In this document: positions 1 through 5,110 of the stretch, piece by piece | Layout: each line of letters opens with the position of its first letter | Numbering within the stretch: the stretch's first letter is position 1 | Assembly (NCBI GenBank): GCA_937902695.1 | Contig: CALFNI010000491.1 | Location: 1 to 5,183 of the forward strand | Direction: 5' to 3' | Source: an uncultured Rhodanobacteraceae bacterium | Lineage (GTDB): Bacteria > Pseudomonadota > Gammaproteobacteria > Xanthomonadales > Rhodanobacteraceae | DNA length: 5,183 nucleotides | Notes under the pieces: generated by a model | Database searches by the model: none | Told to the model about the DNA's origin: nothing | The model's input: only the letters and a program-made list of their open reading frames with translations | Program-made: the position numbers and the translations under genes

Positions 1-487
1 ACTGCGGATCGGTGACGCCGAGCGCCTGCGTGACGACGTTGCGGTGCGGGTGGCTGCGCGCCTGCTCGCTGGTGATCGCGCCCTGGTCGATCAGCTCCTG
101 CACGTAGGAATGATCCTGCGAGAGCTGCTTCAATCCATTGTTCCAGAGGTATACGCGGCTGTCGCCGACCCAGGCGACCTCGAAATCGCGCTCGCCGGTG
201 ATGCGCAACGCCGCGATCGTCGTGCCCATCGGCAGCGCCTCGGAGCGCTTCGTCGAATGGCGGATTATCTCTTCGTCGGCGAGCTGGATCGCGGGCATCA
301 GCGCCATGCCCTTGCCGACCTCGCGCACGAGCGTGTCGCGCGCGAGCGCGCTCGCGACCTCGCCGTGCTCGTGCCCGCCCATGCCGTCGGCCACGAGCCA
401 CAGGCCGAGGTTCGCATCGGCGTAGTAGGTGTCCTCGTTATGTTCGCGGCGCAGGCCGACGTGGGTGCTGTGTCCGAACTCGATCAT
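1..487 (-). CDS. PP2C-family Ser/Thr protein phosphatase (partial, C-terminus off window)
   Basis: This is a metal-dependent phosphatase that removes phosphate from Ser/Thr residues, acting in the cytoplasm and usually opposing a Hanks-type kinase. Read on the minus strand from the ATG at 487, it gives 162 residues and runs off the window start. PP2C motifs appear in order: RREHNED at 13-19, VADGMGGH at 32-39 (metal-binding Asp34), MGTT at 87-90, VGDSRVYL at 107-114, LSQDHS at 122-127 and HPHRNVVTQALG at 146-157. There is no signal peptide or membrane segment. Bacterial Stp/PrpC-type enzymes usually have about 240-260 residues, so roughly the last 80-100, including the final metal-binding Asp, are missing. 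No good ribosome binding site precedes the ATG; the start is chosen because the conserved N-terminal motif begins right after it. Such enzymes often sit beside a kinase, FHA-domain or type VI secretion genes; none is visible here. The family call is secure, the specific role unknown. Confidence 0.95.
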   Translation of the reverse strand, partial: MIEFGHSTHVGLRREHNEDTYYADANLGLWLVADGMGGHEHGEVASALARDTLVREVGKGMALMPAIQLADEEIIRHSTKRSEALPMGTTIAALRITGERDFEVAWVGDSRVYLWNNGLKQLSQDHSYVQELIDQGAITSEQARSHPHRNVVTQALGVTDPQ

Positions 488-862
488 GCGCTGCGCGAGG
501 AGGATCCGTGGATGGGGCCGAGTCGTGTCGGGTCGATGCGGCCCGGCCCCGCAACGCCCTGACGCCATAGCATGCCGCGCGCCTCGCGCCCGACGCAAGC
601 GGCACTGCCGCGACGCGCAGGCTGAGCGGCCGACGCCTCCGCTCGGAGAGGGATGGAACGATGCGGCGGCGGTACGGCACGTGAATCGATAGCCGGGCGT
701 GGCGCCGTTTTCCTACAGCGTCCTGAGGGTTGTTCCGGATGCGTCGTTCGCCCGCGCCTGCGAAACTCCTCCCGTGCTGCGGCGGCAAGCCGTTCGCACG
801 CCGGGCCGGTTCGCAGGAGCGAGTCAGGCAGGGCCCGTATAATCGGATAGGGAGATTCGACG
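488..862. other. Non-coding region between the phosphatase and the first 82-residue gene
   Basis: These 375 bases separate two divergently transcribed genes. No reading frame here looks like a protein: the frames are rich in Arg/Ala/Pro/Ser and lack motifs. The phosphatase leader (minus strand) contains a possible hairpin with 7-bp arms GGGGCCG (514-520) and CGGCCCC (544-550) and a 23-nt loop, and a small dyad GCGGCA-C-TGCCGC near 599-611. A weak minus-strand promoter guess is TTGCGT (598-593) with TGCTAT (572-567), but the 20-nt spacing is too long to trust. The right end holds the TATAAT box of the next gene. Confidence 0.6.
838..843 (+). promoter_or_regulatory. Consensus -10 box (TATAAT) before the first 82-residue gene
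   Basis: A perfect TATAAT stands in a very GC-rich stretch, 19 nt before the ATG at 863. No convincing -35 hexamer lies 16-18 nt upstream (815-820 reads AGGAGC) and there is no TG extension. A start of transcription near 850 would leave a leader of only about 13 nt, with the ribosome binding site GGGAG (850-854) at its very 5' end. The box is seen; its use as a promoter is inferred. Confidence 0.4.
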
Positions 863-1111
863 ATGAAGATGCGCACCGCCACCCTCGACGCCGCCGCTGC
901 GGTGAACCTCCTGAAGCATGCGCGCAGCGTCTGCGATCAGTTGAATCCGCTCGGCACGCCGATGACGATGGCCGAGCTCCAGCAGCGGGCGCAGATCGTC
1001 GACAGCGTCATCCGCGCGCGCACCAAGCTGCAGCTGCTGCGCAATCGCGCCATCGCCCTCGAAGATGCGGTCGCGCGCTTCAAGGCGCGCAAGAACGGCA
1101 AGGCTGCCTGA
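863..1111 (+). CDS. Small helical protein, 82 aa, unknown function (paralogue A)
   Basis: I do not recognise this protein family. It has 82 residues and no signal peptide or membrane segment, and it is basic at its C-terminus. The sequence suggests a first helix (about 9-27), a turn around NPLGTPM (28-34), and a long amphipathic second helix (about 36-77) that could pair as a helical hairpin or coiled coil. It has a single Cys at 24. The gene is real because a second 82-residue protein on the opposite strand (1476-1724) aligns end to end without gaps at 41/82 identities. Shared features include HAR and Cys at 19-24, P-x-G-x-PM at 29-34, KLQ at 55-57, LEDA at 66-69 and ARFKARK at 71-77. GGGAG at 850-854 lies 8 nt before the ATG, supporting this start. 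It appears monocistronic, with a terminator 36 nt after the stop. The lack of any enzymatic motif hints at a binding or structural role, but this is a guess. Confidence 0.85.
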   Translation: MKMRTATLDAAAAVNLLKHARSVCDQLNPLGTPMTMAELQQRAQIVDSVIRARTKLQLLRNRAIALEDAVARFKARKNGKAA

Positions 1112-1146
1112 GCGGCGCTCAGGCAATCGATCGAACCGTGAAATGC

Positions 1147-1173
1147 GAAAACCGCGCGGTCCGCGCGGTTTTC
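1147..1173 (+). terminator. Rho-independent terminator hairpin after paralogue A
   Basis: GAAAACCGCGC (1147-1157) and GCGCGGTTTTC (1163-1173) form an 11-bp perfect stem with a 5-nt loop. The right arm ends in TTTT and the left arm carries AAAA, so it could act in both directions. It begins 36 nt after the stop codon at 1109-1111, the expected place for terminating that gene. It could also block read-through from the facing gene pair. Confidence 0.75.
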
Positions 1174-1254
1174 CGTGCTGCGCCGCCGAGTGGGACATCG
1201 CGATCGCGGGCGCGCATCGACACCCGAAACGAGCGCGACCGCGCGCGAGGCGAT

Positions 1255-1271
1255 AAAAAACGCCCTCGGCG
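1255..1271 (-). terminator. Possible terminator for the minus-strand small-gene pair
   Basis: On the minus strand, CGCC (1271-1268), loop GAG and GGCG (1264-1261) are followed directly by six T (1260-1255). The stem is only 4 bp (extendable by G-U pairs), but it is all G-C and has a clear T run, rare in this GC-rich DNA. It lies about 90 nt past the stop codon at 1360. The bases from 1174 to 1359 otherwise show no convincing gene. Confidence 0.4.
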
Positions 1272-1354
1272 CCCGCGGCAGAGTGCTGTACCAAGAGTAC
1301 CCTGCGCGCGAGACGCCGTGGACGTTCCCCCCGCCCTCGTCTGATCCGTTGCCA

Positions 1355-1369
1355 GCCCCCTAAGGGGGC
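1355..1369. repeat. Short GC inverted repeat over the stop codon of the 34-aa gene
   Basis: GCCCCC (1355-1360), a TAA loop (1361-1363) and GGGGGC (1364-1369) form a perfect 6-bp stem. The stop codon of the small membrane peptide (TAG on the minus strand, 1362-1360) lies in its loop and first arm. No T run follows on either strand, so by itself it is not a standard terminator. Confidence 0.45.
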
Positions 1370-1464
1370 GTGAGGAAGAGCAGAACGGCCATCATAGCCA
1401 CGGACACCACGATCGCGGCAAGCGCCTGCCAGCCGGACATGCCCTTGGGTTCGCGTGCGTTCAT
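1360..1464 (-). CDS. Single-span membrane peptide, 34 aa, unknown function
   Basis: This short gene lies 11 nt after the stop of paralogue B on the same strand, so the two probably share a transcript. The product has a short polar N-terminus with mixed charge (MNAREPKG), then one hydrophobic stretch at about 12-31 rich in Ala, Val, Met and Leu, and ends in TPP. That is a credible inner-membrane helix with an almost absent far tail. No strong ribosome binding site precedes the ATG at 1464, so translation may be coupled to the gene before it. An internal ATG at 1440 (Met9, preceded by a weak AAGG) would give 26 residues. The peptide could be an accessory membrane tether, a regulator or a toxin-like small protein; the sequence cannot decide. 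It is an open frame with sensible hydrophobicity and operon spacing, without homology that I recognise, hence the moderate confidence. Confidence 0.6.
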   Translation of the reverse strand: MNAREPKGMSGWQALAAIVVSVAMMAVLLFLTPP

Positions 1465-1475
1465 CGTCTGCGCGC

Positions 1476-1724
1476 TCACGCCGCGAGCTCCGCCTTGCGC
1501 GCCTTGAAGCGCGCGAGCGCGTCTTCGAGCGATACCGCGCGATCGCGCAGCTGCTGGAGCTTGCGCGATGCATTGATCACCGCCGCGATCACGCGCGCGC
1601 GATGCTCGATCTGCGCCCGGCTCATCGGCAAGCCCATCGGGCTCAGATTTGCACAGGCGTTGCGCGCGTGTTCCATCACCGCCACCGCCGCCATCACGTC
1701 TTTCGCCGCATTCTTCGCCAACAT
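1476..1724 (-). CDS. Small helical protein, 82 aa, unknown function (paralogue B)
   Basis: Read on the minus strand from the ATG at 1724, this gene encodes 82 residues, the same length as paralogue A (863-1111) and alignable without gaps at 41/82 identical positions. The shared frame is EHARNAC at 18-24 (KHARSVC in A), SPMGLPM at 28-34, then a long helix ending in LEDALARFKARK at 66-77. It has no signal peptide, membrane span or enzymatic motif, and a single Cys at 24 matches that of A. The start is fixed by the alignment and by GGAG (1735-1732) 7 nt before the ATG; the frame stays open further upstream but that part does not look like protein. It leads a probable two-gene unit with the 34-aa membrane peptide, which paralogue A lacks. 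Opposite orientation and about 50% identity suggest an old duplication with inversion. I cannot name the family. Confidence 0.85.
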   Translation of the reverse strand: MLAKNAAKDVMAAVAVMEHARNACANLSPMGLPMSRAQIEHRARVIAAVINASRKLQQLRDRAVSLEDALARFKARKAELAA

Positions 1725-1769
1725 GGTCCTTCTCCAGTACGACGGACTGGCGTATCGGCCGAAGGCTTC

Positions 1770-1783
1770 GACGTCCCGACGTC
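1770..1783. promoter_or_regulatory. Paired GACGTC palindromes, possible operator for paralogue B
   Basis: Two copies of the 6-bp palindrome GACGTC are separated by CC, giving a 14-bp near-perfect dyad. It lies 46-59 nt upstream of the ATG at 1724, a usual place for a regulator site. A second small dyad, CGAAG-G-CTTCG (1760-1770), abuts it. No clear -10/-35 pair is seen for this gene, so the operator role is only suggested by symmetry and position. Confidence 0.25.
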
Positions 1784-2098
1784 TTCGCGCTCCGCAAGGC
1801 CGATCGCCTTGGTGCGTATCGTTCCATCGGAAGCCGCGCGCGTCGTCGGCGGATCGCTGTCGCGCGCTGTAGGCAATTTCGGACGCGCGTGTGCGATCGG
1901 TCTGCCAACGGGCTGCGCTGCCGTGGCGGGAAAGCACGCCGAATCCCGTATTCATGATCGAGCGCCCGCCGAACGATCGTCTTGCCACGATTCGCACGGG
2001 CCGTCGCATCCCCCAAGGCATGTCTGCGAGGGCGCCTTCGGCGGGCGCTCGCTTTGGTCCCGCCCGTCCCGGCGCGGGTCCGTGTCGTCACATGGCGC

Positions 2099-2127
2099 TT
2101 GTCGGGCGCGCGCCGTCCCGCTCCAAT
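2099..2127 (+). promoter_or_regulatory. Candidate sigma-70 promoter of the dehydrogenase unit
   Basis: TTGTCG (2099-2104) and TCCAAT (2122-2127) are separated by 17 nt; each matches its consensus hexamer at four of six positions. Transcription would start near 2134, leaving a leader of about 18 nt that includes the ribosome binding site AGGAGG (2139-2144). Similar partial matches occur by chance, so this is a guess favoured by its exact spacing and position. Confidence 0.3.
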
Positions 2128-2151
2128 CGGCACAAGCCAGGAGGACGCGGA

Positions 2152-4113
2152 ATGCACATCACGATCTGCCTGTTCGCACTGCTGCTCGCAGCCGCATCGG
2201 CGCGCGCCGCGCCGTTCGAATGGAACGCCTACGGCGGCGACGGCAACGGCCGGCGCTATGCACCGCTCGCCGGGATCACGCCGGCGAACGTCGATCGCCT
2301 CGCGCTCGCGTGGACGTTCCGCACCGGTGAGCTGGGCGACGGCTTCGGGCGCGCGCACGATGCGCTGACGTTCGAGGCGACGCCGCTCTTCGTCGACGGC
2401 ACGCTCTACATCCCGACCGCGACCGGCAAGGTGTTCGCGCTCGATCCCGCGCTCGGCACCGAGCGCTGGCGCTTCGACGCCGGGATCGACAGGTCGCGCG
2501 ACTATTCCGAAATGGCATCGCGCGGCGTCAGCTACTGGCGCGATGCGGACCCGGCGGCCGACGGCGTGTGCTCGCGCCGCATCATCTTCGCGACGATCGA
2601 CGCGCGCCTGTTCGCGATCGACGCCAGGACCGGCAAGCGCTGCGCCGATTTCGGCACGAACGGCGAGGTCGCGCTCTCGAAAGGCGTGCGGCTCGTCGAG
2701 CGCCAGCTCGGCAACTACCAGGTGACGTCGCCGCCGGCGATCGCGGGCGATGTCGCCGTCATCGGTTCGTCGATCGGCGACAATCGCGGCGCCGACATCG
2801 AGATCGGCGTCGTCCGCGCTTTCGACGTGAAATCGGGTCGCGAGCTCTGGCACTGGGATCCGATCCCGCGCACGGCGAAGATTCCGGCCGACGCCGCGAA
2901 TCCTGATTTCGGCGACATCGAGGGCCAGCAGGCGCACTGGACGGGCGCTGCGAATGCGTGGGCTCCGTTCGCCGTCGATGCTTCGCGCGGATTCGTCTTC
3001 ATTCCGACGGGCTCGGCGAGCCCCGACTTCTTCGGCGGCGAGCGTCCCGGCGACGATCGCTGGGCCGATTCGCTCGTCGCGCTCCGCGTCGCGACCGGCG
3101 AGCTCGTCTGGGCGAAGCAGCTCGTCCATCACGATCTCTGGGATTACGACACGGCCTCGCAGCCGATGCTCGTCGATCTTGATCGCGACGGCGCGAAGAT
3201 CGCCGCGGTCGTGCAGCTTACGAAGACAGGGCAGGTGTTCGTGTTCGATCGGGAAACCGGTGCGCCGGTGTTCCCGATCGAGGAGCGCGCCGTGCCGCAG
3301 GATGGCGTCGCCGGCGAGACGCCGTCGCCTACGCAACCGTTCTCGTCGCTGCCGCCGCTCGTGCCGCACGCGCCCGTCAGGCCCGACGACGCGTGGGGCC
3401 TCACGTTTTACGATCGCGACGCGTGCCGCGAGAAGATCGCAACGCTGAAAAGCGAAGGCATCTTCACGCCGCCGAGCCTCGAAGGCTCGATCGAACGGCC
3501 GGGCTATGCCGGCGGCTCGAACTGGGGCGGCGGCGCGTGGGATCCGGAACGGCACCTGCTGATCGCGAACGTGATGGACCTGCCGATGGTCGTCGCGCTG
3601 ATTCCGCGCGCGAAGCTCGGCGAGCAGTACGACTCGGGTCTCTACAAAGGCTGGGAGTTCGCGCGCCAGGCCGGCACGCCGTACGCGATGCGCCGCAAGC
3701 TGCTCGACTCGCCGCTCGGCGCACCGTGCACGGCGCCGCCCTGGGCCAAGCTCGTCGCGCTCGATCTCGCGGCCGGCAAGATCGCCTGGGACAAGCCGCT
3801 CGGCACCTCGCGCGACAAGGCGCCGTGGCCGTTCTGGTCGCTCGAAGGCGCGCCGAACATGGGCGGCCCGCTGACGACCGCCGGTGGCCTCGTCTTCGTC
3901 GGCGCGACGACCGACAACTACCTTCGCGCGTTCGACACCGCGACCGGCGAAAAGCGCTGGGAAATGCGCCTTCCCGCCGGCGCGCAGGCGACGCCGATGA
4001 GCTACGAAGCCGGTGGACGCCAGTTCGTCGTCGTCGCGGCCGGCGGCCATGCGAAACTCGATACGACGCGCGGCGACTACGTGCTCGCGTTCGCGCTGCC
4101 GAACTCCAACTGA
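2152..4113 (+). CDS. Exported PQQ-dependent dehydrogenase (glucose dehydrogenase-like), no membrane anchor domain
   Basis: This quinoprotein would oxidise a sugar or alcohol in the periplasm using pyrroloquinoline quinone. It has 653 residues. A signal peptide spans about 1-19 (hydrophobic core LFALLLAAA, cleavage likely after ARA), followed by an eight-bladed beta-propeller domain. Landmarks of the GCD family are YGGDGNGRRYAPL at 27-39, TFEATPL at 73-79, SRGVSYW at 123-129, TSPPAI at 192-197, HHDLWDYD at 326-333, KTGQVFVFDR from 358, GGSNWGGGAWDP at 454-465, NMGGPL at 569-574 and GGH ending at 633. Asp331 and Lys358 are 27 residues apart, as are catalytic Asp466 and Lys493 of E. coli Gcd, and His633 matches its GGH motif. 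The five N-terminal membrane helices of Gcd are absent. The start at 2152 has AGGAGG 7 nt upstream. It forms an operon with the membrane gene 11 nt downstream. The substrate cannot be read from sequence; glucose is only one option. Confidence 0.95.
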   Translation: MHITICLFALLLAAASARAAPFEWNAYGGDGNGRRYAPLAGITPANVDRLALAWTFRTGELGDGFGRAHDALTFEATPLFVDGTLYIPTATGKVFALDPALGTERWRFDAGIDRSRDYSEMASRGVSYWRDADPAADGVCSRRIIFATIDARLFAIDARTGKRCADFGTNGEVALSKGVRLVERQLGNYQVTSPPAIAGDVAVIGSSIGDNRGADIEIGVVRAFDVKSGRELWHWDPIPRTAKIPADAANPDFGDIEGQQAHWTGAANAWAPFAVDASRGFVFIPTGSASPDFFGGERPGDDRWADSLVALRVATGELVWAKQLVHHDLWDYDTASQPMLVDLDRDGAKIAAVVQLTKTGQVFVFDRETGAPVFPIEERAVPQDGVAGETPSPTQPFSSLPPLVPHAPVRPDDAWGLTFYDRDACREKIATLKSEGIFTPPSLEGSIERPGYAGGSNWGGGAWDPERHLLIANVMDLPMVVALIPRAKLGEQYDSGLYKGWEFARQAGTPYAMRRKLLDSPLGAPCTAPPWAKLVALDLAAGKIAWDKPLGTSRDKAPWPFWSLEGAPNMGGPLTTAGGLVFVGATTDNYLRAFDTATGEKRWEMRLPAGAQATPMSYEAGGRQFVVVAAGGHAKLDTTRGDYVLAFALPNSN

Positions 4114-4124
4114 CAGGACGACCC

Positions 4125-4571
4125 ATGAAACCGTCGCTGCTCTACCGCATGGCCGCCGTCCTATACGTTCTCCTGGCCACCGCGCACACCGTCGGCTTCC
4201 TGCGTTTCGTCCCGCCGACGCCAGAGGGCATCGCCGTGCGCGATGCGATGTTCAACACGCACTTCGCGCTGCACGGCGGCACGTTCTCGTATGGCGGCTT
4301 CTACAACGGGTTCGGGCTCAGCTGCAGCATCTACATGCTATTCGCGGCGTTTCTCGCATGGCATCTCGGCTCGCTTGCGAAGCGCGATCCGGCCGCGATC
4401 GGCGCGCTCGGCGCGCTCGGCTTCGTGTTCTGCGTGATGCAGGTCGCGCAGCTCGTCGTCTGCCTCGTCTATTTCTTCACGGCGCCGATCGTGTTTGCGG
4501 CCGTGATCGCGCTGGTGCTCGCGCTCGCGGCGTGGCGCTCGAGAGCGGCCGCGAACGTGGCGGCTCGATGA
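4125..4571 (+). CDS. Small four-helix inner-membrane protein, unknown function
   Basis: The 148-residue product has four hydrophobic segments at about 8-26, 62-82, 92-113 and 118-137, with a longer loop (27-61) between the first two. That loop and its borders hold the likely conserved residues: AHTVGF at 20-25, NTHFALHGG at 44-52 and SYGGFYNGFG at 55-64. This pattern reminds me of small uncharacterised four-helix membrane proteins of the LIC_13387 type, from memory only. The start has AGGA (4115-4118) 6 nt before the ATG, and the gene begins 11 nt after the dehydrogenase stop, so the two are very likely co-transcribed. Because the dehydrogenase lacks its own membrane domain, this protein could be an anchor or pass electrons to ubiquinone; His21, His46 and His50 near the membrane face would suit that, but it is inference. 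The ending AAANVAAR is cytoplasmic if all four helices cross. Its stop codon lies within a strong hairpin. Confidence 0.85.
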   Translation: MKPSLLYRMAAVLYVLLATAHTVGFLRFVPPTPEGIAVRDAMFNTHFALHGGTFSYGGFYNGFGLSCSIYMLFAAFLAWHLGSLAKRDPAAIGALGALGFVFCVMQVAQLVVCLVYFFTAPIVFAAVIALVLALAAWRSRAAANVAAR

Positions 4572-4580
4572 GCCGCCACG
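4556..4580. terminator. 11-bp hairpin over the stop codon at the convergent junction
   Basis: The arms 4556-4566 and 4570-4580 are perfect reverse complements (11 bp, mostly G-C) around a GAT loop. The plus-strand stop codon TGA (4569-4571) is split between loop and right arm. The minus-strand gene ends 12 nt beyond the right arm, so the hairpin could serve both converging transcripts. Neither strand has a T run after it, so it may stabilise 3' ends or act with Rho rather than as a classic intrinsic terminator. Confidence 0.5.
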
Positions 4581-4591
4581 CAATCGGCGCG

Positions 4592-5110
4592 TTAGTGGTA
4601 GGTCACCGAGACATAGTCGACTTCAGTGACATTTTGCGTGATTACCTGCACCCAGAAAATATCTCCACTCAGAACGGGCACGCTCAGCGGCCCCATGTTC
4701 TTGTAGAGCGGCTGGTGGGTCGGCACACTCACGTCAGACGTACCACCCAGCGCGAGCGGCCCCATGTACGGCTTCATCCGATTGCTGCCGAGGTAGGCAA
4801 CGATAGAGCGGGCCGCCGGACTGCCAGCATCGCTGCGGTAAGCGATTTCGACTCCGTCAATGGTTGTCCCGACAGGCAGGTTGATGGGAAATGACATGAG
4901 ACAATTCCAGTAGGCCGCAGGATCCGCACCCGCAATCATTCGGCCAGTAGGAACATCCGGAATACATACGTTCTTGCCGCCCATCAAAGTGGCTTCGTTG
5001 TTGTGATCCGCGATGCCTGAGTTGCCGGGCATGAATAACGTAGCGGCCTTGGCCGAACCAAGGCCGACAAGCCCCATCGAAACGAGCACGATCAGTTTAC
5101 GGAACTGCAT
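4592..5110 (-). CDS. Secreted protein of unknown function, 172 aa
   Basis: The protein starts with a clear Sec signal peptide: MQFRK, a hydrophobic core at about 6-18, and cleavage probably after SAKA (residue 22). The mature part is 150 residues without further membrane segments. It is rich in short alternating hydrophobic stretches (INLPVGTTIDGVEIAY at 76-91, FWVQVIT at 152-158, VDYVSVTY at 164-171), pointing to a beta-sandwich. The two cysteines, Cys49 and Cys70, could form a disulfide. There are no catalytic motifs, lipobox or anchoring signal. The segment NLPVGTTIDGVEIAYRSD recalls jelly-roll-like secreted hypothetical proteins of related bacteria, from memory. AGGAG lies 7 nt before the ATG, fixing the start. 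The DNA is about 57% G+C by hand count over 4621-5100 (276/480), against about 68% in the dehydrogenase, and uses more A/T-ending codons, which suggests a more recent arrival or weaker selection. It stands alone, convergent with the membrane protein gene. Function unknown. Confidence 0.85.
   Translation of the reverse strand: MQFRKLIVLVSMGLVGLGSAKAATLFMPGNSGIADHNNEATLMGGKNVCIPDVPTGRMIAGADPAAYWNCLMSFPINLPVGTTIDGVEIAYRSDAGSPAARSIVAYLGSNRMKPYMGPLALGGTSDVSVPTHQPLYKNMGPLSVPVLSGDIFWVQVITQNVTEVDYVSVTYH

Larger units (their letters stand above)
1725..2151. other. Non-coding divergent promoter region
   Basis: These 427 bases lie between the starts of paralogue B (minus) and the dehydrogenase (plus). 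Open frames run through them on both strands, extending the flanking genes, but their translations look like GC-rich noise (Arg, Ser and Ala rich, no motifs). The region contains the GACGTC dyad near paralogue B and a candidate promoter close to the dehydrogenase. An imperfect hairpin (GCGAG/CTCGC outer arms, CGCC-TTC-GGCG inner) lies around 2022-2050 and would matter only if a transcript starts upstream of it. Confidence 0.6.

Noticed and set aside
696..711. GGCG-TGG-CGCC followed by GTTTT, a terminator-like element on the plus strand
   Set aside because: The stem is only 4 bp, the T run is short, and no plus-strand gene lies upstream for it to terminate.
484..882. Several open frames on both strands between the phosphatase and paralogue A
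   Set aside because: Frames stay open because stop codons are rare at this G+C; none has a ribosome binding site, motif or sensible residue composition.
652..1828. 11-nt match (GATGGAACGAT) upstream of both paralogues at 652-662 and 1828-1818 (minus)
   Set aside because: Its distance to the two starts differs (about 200 versus 94 nt), surrounding bases do not align, and a match this long between two 400-nt regions is plausible by chance.
1725..2021. N-terminal extension of paralogue B to an ATG at 2021
   Set aside because: The extra 99 residues look like random GC-rich translation, while the paralogue alignment and the GGAG site both place the start at 1724.
1891..2151. Upstream in-frame extension of the dehydrogenase frame (87 codons)
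   Set aside because: The extension is low-quality, Arg/Pro/Ala-rich sequence, the signal peptide would become internal, and the AGGAGG at 2139-2144 points to the start at 2152.
1360..4050. Minus-strand open frame of about 896 codons opposite the dehydrogenase gene
   Set aside because: It is the antisense shadow of a GC-rich gene: its translation is mostly Arg, Ala, Glu and Asp with no motif. Only its last 34 codons, past the paralogue B stop, form a credible separate small gene.
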